Shown here piece by piece: positions 54,600 to 64,000 of a DNA stretch of 64,000 bases. Where the stretch lies: the NCBI GenBank assembly GCA_037157565.1, contig JAZHRO010000039.1, positions 40,486,001 to 40,550,000 of the forward strand. The letters are read 5' to 3'. A program made the position numbers and the translations under genes. The stretch is from Thalassia testudinum (taxonomy: Eukaryota > Streptophyta > Magnoliopsida > Alismatales > Hydrocharitaceae). Under the pieces are notes generated by a model. It did no database searches. It had not been told where the DNA came from and saw only the letters and a list, made by a program, of their open reading frames with translations. How positions within the stretch are numbered: the first letter of the stretch is position 1; every line of letters begins with the position of its first letter.

Positions 54600-56766
54600 G
54601 TAACATTTTGCCATCTTATTCAGCTCAAAACCGCAGATTTTTTTTTTGTTTTTTGAGAAAGAGCCGCAGAATGTTTTTGATATAAAACATGGTGAAATTC
54701 AGGAGTACGGTTGAATGGTCAAACCATGGCAAAATTGAGAGATGAGCCCTTAGCAAGTTTTTGTTTTTTTGTTTTTTTTGAGCACTTAATAAGGTTAGGT
54801 GTTTCTCAAAGATTCATATAAATCACTCGTGTAATCCACCTAAGACTACCTTGTGGCCAATATTTTCATGTATCATAATCGTATGACACCACTGGGACTT
54901 GGTTCTTCTGACTCTCCAATCTCCAGCAATCAACTCGTTCTCTTTGTCGCTCATGCCAATACCAGTTTAATCGTTTCCGGCACATTTCAATTTGATGAGA
55001 TAGGCAATACATGTAACACGGTCAAGTGCTGATATCCACTAAGCTAAGGATGGTGGTCAAGGCACTTCATCTGTACATGCAGAGACCATATGCTAACAAA
55101 TTAATGTTTGGTGTAAGCCCAGATAAATCTGTCGAAATTGTTGTCCTGATCATGTCAGTTTGAAGGTAAGTTTGTTTGCCTCCTCCTCATCCTCCCACTC
55201 CACTTCTTTTTTGAGATGTAAAAGTGGGAGCTACTTGACCTCCAAAACAATAGACTCCCATTTCATCAAAACCATAGGGGATTGGTACAAGAGAAATTCC
55301 TCTTGCCTCCTCTGAGGCCAAATAAAAAGCATAATGTATAACATTTTCCATGCGAGGCTTCAACCCCTTAGATGGCACCCATATCGTTCAAGCCAAATCA
55401 ACCACATCCATAAGGTGGATAGAATCTTTGTCCTTTGATGTTTTGATTTGAAAACAGCTGAATCCCACCTTGCCTACCTGGAAGAGTTCCGGTCCAGAAT
55501 TCTGCAGGCGAAGTGAAGTTGATTGATTTATTGCACATTGCACCCTTCTTGCCAAGGGTGTAGAAATTGTTAGTTGGTATTTAGTCAGTAAGGTCGCTGA
55601 CCAAGGACTATATGGCATGCGGGGGATTACTTTGGGATTAATTGGTTAAGTATTTTTTAATATTTAAAATATTTAAAAATAATTACACACACACACTATT
55701 ATTCATGCATGCATGTGTGTGTATATATATGTATACACATGCAAAGATGTATAAGTACATATGTATTAATATTATTTTTTTGACATGCACATTTTATCAA
55801 TCTAGATTCCTCAAAATAAATTCTCTTGCATGTAAAATAAATCAACACACAACATATTATAATCCATCTATTAAAAGTTGAAACAACATGGCAACAATCA
55901 CTAAATTAAATATTAGCAACAAATAAAACCAACCATCATAAAAAAAGATCCAAAAGACTAAAACAACTATCGACAAGTGATCAACAAGGACAACCTAATC
56001 AACAAGAACAAAAAACATGATCAACACAGAATACAACCAACAACAAACAAAACATGATGATTTGAGGATAAGTGATGAATTAAAAGAAATTTGGGTAAAA
56101 AATAACATGAATTGAAAGAAAAAGAAAAACATGTTAAAAGGAAAAACCCAACATCCCATATTCAATAAGGCCAACATGCCTTATTGAAATAAAATACCTA
56201 ATACCAACATGTCATTATTTAATCAGCCGATTAATTGAATAATTGGTTGATTAAGTGCTCCGATCAAATAGATACTCACATATTGCTATGTGGTTCGGTC
56301 AAATGATTGCATACGATTAGTTGGCCTATTGATCGGCCGACTCAACTGATTTTGCACCTTGCTTCCTGCACTGCTTTAGCCAAATGACATTCAAAAATAG
56401 ATGTGGTGATTTTTGCATTGCCTTTTCTGTATAAGCAACAATAGAGGTCAGCCATATCTGTCCATCATGCTCAAAACCTCTCGATGACAATTCTGAAGGA
56501 CAGGTGGACTGCTTTTACAATCCCTCGAAAAAGACAGGTCATGTGGTCAAGGGGCTTCCTGCAATTTTTTATCAGCCTTCCTGACAGAGAAAATTCTGTC
56601 CTACCAGATCATGGCATCATGGACCATGCTTGGGCATGGTTACCCAAAAGCTCAACTAGATGCAAGAGTTTGCTTACCCTCCTCTCTGATAAAGGAGCGA
56701 TGAAAGAGGTATCCAGGCACCAATGCTAATATCTTCCTGCTTGTCCAATAATCAGCAGCAAAACTA
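54600..56766 (+). other. Intron 3 or break of the RRA gene, first part
   Basis: Starts with a good donor site. It contains no sequence resembling the expected next RRA exon. A minus-strand open stretch at 55388-55618 and another at 55187-55378 read as if once coding but are not recognised, and are probably transposon debris. AT-rich with CA/TA repeats at about 55680-55740. Confidence 0.45.
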
Positions 56767-56917
56767 TAGAGAAAGACTTTTATTTCACACTAGAAAGCAA
56801 AACCCTAGGCTCCCATACATTAGAGGAGTGCTTGGGAAAATAACAAGAAGGCCCAACTTGGGCAAGAAGCGAGAGAAAAAACATTAAAGACGGGCACAAC
56901 GAAATAATTCTCGAACA
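56767..56917 (-). repeat. 3' LTR of the Copia element (about 150 bp)
   Basis: Minus-strand start TGTTCGAGAATTATTTCG, preceded by a purine run AGGAGAAG that can serve as polypurine tract. It ends CTTTCTCTA. It is short for Copia but supported by the repeated copy at 61655-61740. Confidence 0.65.
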
Positions 56918-56929
56918 CTTCTCCTCAAG

Positions 56930-58760
56930 CTAAAGCATAGATGTCAATTATGCTTAGCTTGGAACATCTTTTGAATTAAGATTGAGGAAGCGTCTTCGTA
57001 AACATGTTTGCAGATGCTCATCTGAAGAAACATGAGAAGTGTGAATGTAGCTCCTCTGAATCATGTCTCTAGTATAATGGCAATTAACCTTGACTTGTTT
57101 TGTTCTTTCATGGAAGGTTGGGTTGTTAGCAATGAACGTGGCAACCTTGTTGTCACACTTCATTTCCATTGAACCAACAATAGTGACCTAAAGATCCATA
57201 AGCACGGACTTGATCCACATCAGCTTTGTAGCAGCTTGTGCCATAGCTTGGTACTCAAATTCTGCACAAGACTTTGCTTAAAGATACAAAATTCATAAGT
57301 AGATTTTCTATCCTTAGGACACCTAGCTTAATTTGTGTTGGTATATGCCATAACTCTAGGGTACCCATTCGGGAGAAAAAGAGTCCCTTGTAAGGGACAA
57401 ACTTTAGATATCTTAATACCATGATAACAACTTCTCAAGGTACCCTGCAGGGTTTCTCCATAAACTAGCTTATTTTGCTTACAGCAAGAGAAATATTTGG
57501 TTGTGTCACTGTTATATACAATAGCTTGCCCACCAAAGATCTAAAAGGTCTTGCATCAATCAACTTAGAACTCTCCTTGTAGAGGTGCACATTCGGATCC
57601 ATAGGGATTGATGTTGGCTTCGCTTTAGACATGTCGGTTTCCTGGAGAAGATCCAGGACATACTTCCTTTGAGACATGGCTTCTCCTTTGGTATTCTGGG
57701 TGACCTAAATGCCAAGGAATTACTTGAGTGGACCCAAGTCCTTGGTGACAAAATGCTATTGCAGAAACTCTTTGCTGGTAGCAATCTCATCTATGTCATC
57801 TCTAGTCAATATAATATGATTGACGTAGACTATCATCACAACCCTTCCATGTGCTACCTTGCGAACAAGTTAAGAGTGATCCACTGTAAACCTTTTGAAG
57901 CCAAATTGCCCTACAACTTCGAATAGTTTTTGGAACTATGCCTTTGGGCTCTACTTCAGGCCATAGATGGCCTTGTGAACTCTGTACACTTTGGTACACT
58001 TCCCCTTAACTTTGAATCCTAGAGGTTGTTGCATGTATACTTCTTCATAAAGGTTGCCATAGAGAATTGCATTCTTGATGTCAAGCTGATGAAAGCCCCA
58101 ATCCAAATGGATAGCAATGGAGATAAGAATTTGGATTGTAGGTAGGCACGTCATTGGAGAAAAAAGGTTAAAGTAGTCGATCCCATAAGTTTAGGTGTAC
58201 CCTTTGGTAATCAGGCAGGCTTTGTATTGATCCATTGATCCATCTGGTTGGTGCTTGACTATGAAAACCTAGCGATAATCAACAATCTTTGCTTTTGCTG
58301 GAGTATCAACCGGTGTCCATGTGCCCTTGGAACACAATGCAGTCACTTTTCCTTCCATGACATGCTTCCACAATGGACTACCAAGAGCCAAGTGATGAGT
58401 GGAAGGTATTTGGATGGCTGAGAGAGTAGAAATGAACTGTTGATGCTCAGGAGATAAGCGGCCAAGTGACACATGTCGAGATAATGGATGTAAGGTGCAG
58501 GACTGGGTCCCCTTCCTTAAGGCAACAAGGAGGTCAATATTAACTGCTGCAACATTATCATGGGAGGATGCCTCGTCTGGAAGCTTAGACGTACAAGTGG
58601 CACCTGTGTCATCAGGGTTAGAAATCACATTAGTCTCAACCTTCCAAGCAAGTGGAGGCAGTGGTGCTATAGGAGGAGGAGGGCTCCGTCTGTTGCACAT
58701 GTCTGGGTTTGTGAGCATAGACCAAATAGAATCTGCCATCTTGCTCTTCATTCAGTAGCG
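56930..58760 (-). pseudogene. Copia reverse transcriptase and RNase H, dead
   Basis: RT motifs on the minus strand: LCSKGTWTPVDTPAKAK (start of the RT region), FHQLDIKNAILYGNLYEEVY (motif DIKNA..G.L.EEVYM), KAIYGLK. The catalytic box appears as YVNHIIL near 57835 instead of YVDD, so both catalytic aspartates are lost. RDLLQ-type LDLLQETDMSKAKPTSIPMD and RSLVGKLLYITVTQPN follow. RNase H has KCDNKVATFIANNPTFHERT. Several stops and frame changes occur. Confidence 0.88.
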
Positions 58761-59259
58761 CTGGTTGCTTAGGATCAGGAATAGGAATAGGAAGGTAGGC
58801 CCCCTTCTCACGAGAAGAGGGCTCCATTTGTGACCCAACATATGTGTAATAGGTAGTGGACTCAAAGAATGAGACATTCGTACTAACATAGTGTCATCTC
58901 CCAATCGGGTCATGGCAACCATATCCTTCTTGAGTTCGAGAGTATCCCACAAAGATACACTTGATTGCTCTAAGTGAGAATTTATCTTTATTGCGGCCAT
59001 GAACATGAACAAATGAAATGTACCTAAAGCCTTAGGAGTAACATCGAACAATTCCTTGTTAGGAAACAAGATCAAGGTACCCCTTCATCAACAACAACAT
59101 GTGGTTGATTAAATAACAGGTTGTGAACAACAATCCCTAGTATGATGTGGGCACACTATTCTGGATAAGTAGGGTCTGTGCTACATCTAGAATATGCTTG
59201 TGTTTCCTCCTAGCCACCCCATTTTACTGAGAGGTATATAGGGGTAATTAGTTTGGTGG

Positions 59260-60345
59260 ATAATCCCCTAATATTGGAAAACACCTCGAAGCATAGAAGA
59301 ACAAAATTCAAGGGCATTACCAATGCCAACAATCTTGACATGAACATCAAATTGATTTTTTATTTCTACCAAGAAATGTTTGATAACGGGCCGTGTCTCA
59401 AACTTAAGCAGAAAAACCCATGAAATATGTGAAAGATCACTCGCAATTATGAGATAGAAATGATGACCCAGCCGATCAGGGGGACGACTAGGGCCCCAAA
59501 CATCAAAATGTAACAACTAAAATAAGTACTCGGAACTAGGTTCCTGTTGACTCGAAAAAGAGCTCTTGTGATGCTTTTTGAGTTGACGGGTCTTACATTG
59601 AAAGACAATAATAGGTGGGATCTGGGGAATGACTCTTTTCAACTTCTGTAATGGGAGATAACCAAAACGAAGATGCCACGGATAACTTGATGCTCCTTTA
59701 GATGATGTCACTGCATGGTCGACATATGGAGTTTGCTCCAAGCAGTAGACCCCCTTTCTCACAGCCACAACCAATCACTTGCTTTATCAGTATATTCTGA
59801 AACATGAGTCATGGTGCCAAAATCAATGCGCTAGTGAAGTTCCTTATTAATGTGACTGACATAAAACATGTTTAATGAAAAATCAAGAGCATGCAAAGTA
59901 TTCCGAAGGTTGAAGTGAGGAGCAAGCAAAAGTTCCCCCTGCCCCATGACAGGGGAGTTCCTACCATCAGCAACCACAATGATCCTCGTAGAGGTGCTAG
60001 GGTGTAGACTAGTGAACTACTGTGCCTTACATGAAATGTGGCAAGAGGCACCAGAGTCCACAAGCCAATTTGTACCATCTCTAAGAGCATGGGAAGCAAG
60101 ATCGAAACCTGATGTCTTGACAATGGCTGCTGTATCTCCATGCCCAGAAGTGGAGGCTAGAGGTCCTGACAAGCTCTGAGAGATCCTTTAGACTAAGTCA
60201 TCCAACTCAACACGAGTGATCAGGGTTAGATCAGGAATCATCTTTGGTTTGATCATTGCCTGATGAGCACTAGCAGCCCTTCCATGCTTGGTTTAACATG
60301 ACTCCTCCACATGGCCAGATCTGCCATAGTAAGTGCATTGAGATT
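59260..60345 (-). pseudogene. Copia integrase, protease and zinc-knuckle region, dead
   Basis: GAG-pre-integrase motif WHLRFGYLPLQKLKRVIP (59517-59774), then integrase LHFDVWGPSRPPDRLG with the first aspartate. The second motif reads GNALEF where DN.EF is expected, so a catalytic aspartate is missing. The upstream part (59872-60141) corresponds to the protease region. Near 60290-60345 a broken CCHC knuckle (CTYYGRSGHVEESC) has lost its second cysteine. Confidence 0.75.
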
Positions 60346-60685
60346 TGGCATGCCCCTGGGTACTTCGCCTGCATCCATGCTTGTGAGTTGATGAACCATC
60401 TCCTCGTCCCCTGCTTGGGGGTGCAACCATGATTGAGATATGTTCCACCTGCTAAGTAGGTGGAAGAGGGATATCCAGCCTGCTCAACCTATTATAGGCC
60501 TCCTCAATGGTAGGAATCTTAGGTAACGTCAGCATTTGTGACTATACATCTTCATAGGAAGGGTTCTAACCAGCAAGAAAGTGGCCTACCATGGTTAGGA
60601 TCTTGTAGAGCTTTTGTGACTCGCATGAGCACACAGGAGTATAAGCATTTAACCTCTTGAATGTAGACTTGAGATTGGAGTAGCA

Positions 60686-60988
60686 CTAGGCTAGAGGTCG
60701 CCCATCTTGTCTCATGTGGGCGATCTCATGATTAAGCTGCAATATGCTGGTCGCATTCTTGTCTTGAGAGTAAGTGTGGCGGAACACATCCCACATCTCT
60801 CTAGTAGTCTTGTAATACATGATCTTTGTTTTTATGCATTGAATTGTGGTGTTCATGATCCATGCCTTGACCATGGCGTAGTCTTTCTTCCACGTAGCAT
60901 GCTTTCCAACCTTTAGGGTGGGCTCTGTTTTCATAAGTGTGTGTTCCTTATTATGATCCTCAACCACATTAAGGGTTGACTGGCCCAT
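60686..60988 (-). pseudogene. Copia gag fragment (UBN2-like)
   Basis: Minus strand WKKDYAMVKAWIMNTTIQCI, TTREMWDVFRHTYSQDKNAT and QLNHEIAHMRQDGRPLA: the standard Copia gag pattern of a W..D..V..WI block followed by a T..EMW..L...Y block. The frame is open for 100 codons but upstream and downstream parts are broken. Confidence 0.8.
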
Positions 60989-61639
60989 AGGGCATAGTTT
61001 GACCAGTCAAAGTTGACGATTGGACCAAAGAAGGGGTTCTTGAACTCCTCTTGTCCTCCTCCATGAGAGGATGAATCAACAACTTCGGATGCCAGACTTC
61101 CCTAACGGAGCCCCTACAACTGATCTAGGACCAAGGCTAACCTTAGAACATTTCAAACACTTAAAATAATGCCTAAAATGCCTTCAGCCCCATTGGCAAT
61201 GCAGTGGCGGTGCAACTGGATTTTGATGAAGCTCCAATGAGGGTTTTGACTTTCGGTTAGTCCAAACTGGTGGCCCATGATAGAAGGAATATGGTAGGCC
61301 CCTTGGATCTCCCAAACAGTGAGAAACAAAGGGTCAAAATCATGATTCAGTTTTGGGCGGTCGAGGGTGGCGCTGACTATGTTGGGTGTCATTGCATTGA
61401 CAAGTCGGATCTCTGTTAAAGGTGGTCTGGCCAATCGACTAGGGTTCGGCAATCCCCCTAATGATGGTTGCAGGTCGGTGGCAGCCCTCCACCACCGATG
61501 AGAATTACATTTGGTAGCGCCGCGGGAGAGGTTCAGTTGGGTGAGGATTGGCCCGATCAGATGATGTAAGGGGTCAATTCAATTGTTGATGAAGAGATAT
61601 GGGAATCAAGGAGGGTATTGGTGTTGGCCTAGGACTGTC

Positions 61640-61651
61640 GCTCTGATACCA
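61640..61651 (-). other. Primer binding site of the Copia element
   Basis: TGGTATCAGAGC on the minus strand, complementary to the 3' end of initiator Met-tRNA. It lies 3 bp from the LTR end at 61655. Confidence 0.9.
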
Positions 61652-61654
61652 CAT

Positions 61655-61740
61655 AGAGAAAGTTGTATTTCACACTAGAAAAAAAAAACCTAGGCACCCA
61701 TATATAGGAGTGCTTGGGAAAATAACAAGAAGGCCCAACT
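61655..61740 (-). repeat. 5' LTR fragment of the Copia element
   Basis: Matches the inner part of the 3' LTR from TTCTCTA up to AAGTTGGGCC, then stops abruptly where the LINE 3' end begins. Confidence 0.75.
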
Positions 61741-63500
61741 TTTTATTTGAAAGAAAGGACGAGATACCAAGGTGGCGCTCATCCGGGATTTATTTATACA
61801 TCAAAAGATTGCTATATGACCCAATAAGAAGCCCACAAGTGAGCCCGTGTGGCAATATCAGAAGGAAAGACTCACTACTAAAAGCACACCCGTTCCGAGC
61901 AACTATACAACCCACAATACAACTGCCACAACAGTCCTATCCACATTCTGGTCCACCAGCATGACCCAGAGATCGTCCCAGGACAGTTGCGGGGGAGTAC
62001 CCACCACCTCACGCCACACCTAGAGGGTGACAGGGGACTGTGAGAAAAGATGCTCCACATTCTCCTCAGCTCCCATGCATAACTTGCAACTCTGCTCTAG
62101 CACCCTCATAGTCATCCTCCTGAAAGAGCCCATCACCAAGCCCCTCACCGTGTAAGCCAAAGAAAAATCCGCACCTTGAGGGGAGCCTTGATGCTCCAAA
62201 TCCGATGACAGGTGCTGTCTAGTGGGTTCGAAGGGTCTTCACTGTGAGAACATCGTAGGCTCTGACAGCCGATAAGCGTCCATGTTGCCACCGATAATAG
62301 TCCTACCCATCTCCTGGGGTAAACTGCTCCAAGTAGCTGCAAAGGTCGTCCTGTTGACTACGAGAACGATTCCCCTTCCTCCCTCCTGACATCGGCACCC
62401 TCCATGAGCTCTCCTGCCTGCCCCAGCAATTTGCAACCCGTGCCTCCCTCGTCGTGGACTGCACTGAACCCTGGAAAATCTCTCTTGTAGAGCCCTCTGT
62501 CTGGACCAGTCATGAGTCTAGAAAGTAAAGTGGCTGCCATCCCTAAAATGGGGGCAAAAATGTTCCCAATGCTCTAGAAGGGTGTCCACAACAAAGTGCT
62601 AGAAAAGGTACTCTCCCATGTGGTGCTGCGATCGGCCAAGAGGGGGAACTGCACCCCCGTAGGAATCCCGTAACAGCTCCTGCCAAAGATCCTGCTCTCC
62701 CTGTAGAAGCCGCACAACTCATTTCAGAAGCGATGAGTCTGCCACTTCCTTCATCCTATGATTCCCCAGGCCACCTCTCCTTCTAGGCCTACATATGGTT
62801 GCCCAGCACACCGGTTGCAGGAAACAACCATCCTGTATAGAGCCCCTCTAGAAGAGCCTCCTCCTCACCTTCTCAAGCCGCTGAAGTACCCCCTTCCCCG
62901 GCTGAAACAGGGAGGAGTAGAGAGTGGGGATGGTGGAGAGAACGGAGTTGAGGAGGAGCAACCTCCCTCCTCTGGACAGCAGCCTGCCACTCCAACCTGT
63001 TAGCTTAGAAGTGAGTTTCTCAAAAGGAAAAGCCCAGTCTGCCGTACGCATCTTCTTGGCCTGTAGCGAAAGACCAAGATAATGCACCAGCAAGGAAGCG
63101 AGCGGTGTCTGTAATACTCCTGTGATAGCTGTCTTGCACCTATCATCCTGATGAAAGCACATGAGGGAAGACTTTGCCCTGTTGACACACAGGCTCGTGA
63201 TGTCCCTGAAGATCTGGACAATCCTCCAAACTGCCTGTGCCTGTGGCTCCTCCCTCTCAACAAAGAAAACTGTGTCATCAGCGTACTACAGGATGGCCAT
63301 AAGAGTTCTGTGCTCGGCCCCCACAGCAAAATCTCTGATGAGTCCAGCATCAGTAGCCCTGAAAGTCAGCCTGGCAAGCGTGTCAACTGCCAGGATGAAG
63401 AGAAGAGGTCCAAGTGGGCACACCTATCACATCCCCTTCTGAGGTTCAATCCACGTGCCTGTAGGCCTCCCATTGAGGAGGGGGGAGAAAGAAGTTGTCA
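61741..63500 (-). mobile_element. 5'-truncated LINE (L1-like), degenerate
   Basis: Minus-strand reverse transcriptase: GRPTGTWIEPQKG, CPLGPLLFILAVDTLARL, then a TAG stop directly before YADDTVFFVERE (63280-63290), the catalytic YADD box. LSLQAKKMRTADWAFPFEKL and LTGWSGRLLSRGGRLLLLNS follow, then IWSIKAPLKVRIFLWL and CKLCMGAEENVEHLF (zf-RVT domain, 62040-62240). The 3' end carries only a short A-rich tail (AAATAAAAAG) abutting the Copia LTR. No endonuclease domain is seen up to the window edge. Stops and frameshifts make it inactive. Confidence 0.88.
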
Positions 63501-63600
63501 TTACACAAAGCCTGACCTAGCAGACCTAGGTCTCTGGAAAAAATATCAGAGGCACAATGGAATAAGTCTTGAACAAAAACCATTTTTGATTGCTTGTTAT

Positions 63601-63951
63601 CTACCAATGAATGGAGGCATGAAAATGTCCATGAGCCTGCCTATTGGAGACCAAATATCTCTCGAAAATAAAAATCTCCTTGCAATTCCAGGTAGAGGAA
63701 CAAAAAAGGGAACCACCTTGTGCAAAGGGGGCTGCTCCTTTTCCAGAAAACAGATGATCCTTCAAGGATGAAACTTCTCTCATCTCAGTTAAGGTACCGT
63801 CCATCTGTCCATCTTGTCCCATTGAATGTACAATGCACTTAGTGAGAAGCACCTTATGCATGGCCTTAGATTCTTTACTTCTACTCTTCCTTAACAGGTC
63901 TACAAACCAAAGCCCAAGCCACAAGATGAATCCCTTCACTGGAGGTGCCAA
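63601..63951 (-). other. Unrecognised open stretch, 116 codons
   Basis: Starts MAPPVKGFILWLGLWFVDLL. It lies upstream of the LINE RT on the same strand but does not read like a LINE endonuclease or RT. It may belong to the LINE's interior, another element, or be chance. Confidence 0.25.
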
Positions 63952-64000
63952 TTCTGATTCAAAAAGAAAATTCTCGTTAAGTATCTTAATCTCTTCTCAA

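Larger units (their letters stand above)
56767..61740 (-). mobile_element. Degenerate Copia retrotransposon
   Basis: Minus-strand order is partial 5' LTR (61655-61740), primer site (61640-61651), gag, protease, integrase, RT, RNase H and 3' LTR (56767-56917). Integrase before RT is the Copia order. The two LTR copies share about 85 bp (TTGTTATTTTCCCAAGCACT, CTAGTGTGAAATA). Stops and frameshifts are everywhere. It lies in antisense to the RRA gene, in its intron or break. Confidence 0.88.

Overview
This window is plant nuclear DNA, almost entirely repeat-derived. The evidence is LTR retrotransposons with plant-type primer sites, an Athila-like Ty3/gypsy polyprotein, a Copia element with an initiator-Met-tRNA primer site, a plant LINE, long-TIR DNA transposons, and a single host gene with very GC-rich first exons. 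That GC-rich 5' end hints at a monocot, but I cannot name a species.

Layout. (1) 1-8.1 kb: a long-TIR DNA transposon (G). Its left arm is split by solo LTR A (1703-3539) and its interior holds a gypsy-type LTR (F, about 3964-7468), itself split by solo LTR E (5069-6435). (2) 8.47-26.6 kb: a DNA transposon copy (H1) split by an Athila-like element on the minus strand (8636 to about 26540). Two solo LTRs of a third family sit in it in opposite orientations: LTR1 (9962-12576, in the 3' LTR) and LTR2 (15122-17807, in the integrase). (3) 26.6-39.5 kb: an older repetitive stretch (K) hit by J (27849-31847, a 4.0-kb solo LTR), B (32065-33839, a sister of A) and LTR3 (34202-36957, a sister of LTR1 and LTR2). 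(4) 39.5-40.1 kb: an intact copy (H2) of the split DNA transposon, with a 9-bp target duplication. (5) 40.5-52.1 kb: a MULE-like element (M) containing solo LTR C (41703-51174), which contains a complete, young, pol-less LTR retrotransposon D (42636-50396, duplication CCTGT). (6) 53.6-54.6 kb: the 5' exons of an RRA-type GT77 arabinosyltransferase gene. After exon 3 the gene runs into a long intron or break holding a dead Copia element (56767 to about 61740), whose LTR was entered by a 5'-truncated LINE (about 61741-63500).

The most striking signal is not a gene. LTRs of at least two unrelated families (A/B/C and LTR1/2/3) carry arrays of the palindrome NGACGTCT repeated at exactly 20-bp steps with 12-bp non-conserved spacers. 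Another LTR (E) carries doublets of GTACCGGTAC at 19-20 bp inside 75-bp units, and LTR F carries AGCT at about 10-bp steps. All of these lie upstream of the likely TATA box and at helical-turn multiples. They look like helically phased upstream arrays for dimeric DNA-binding proteins. D is the second highlight: about 1% LTR divergence, no pol, two large unrecognised reading frames split at a G8 run, and a tRNA-like Pol III box pair inside each LTR.
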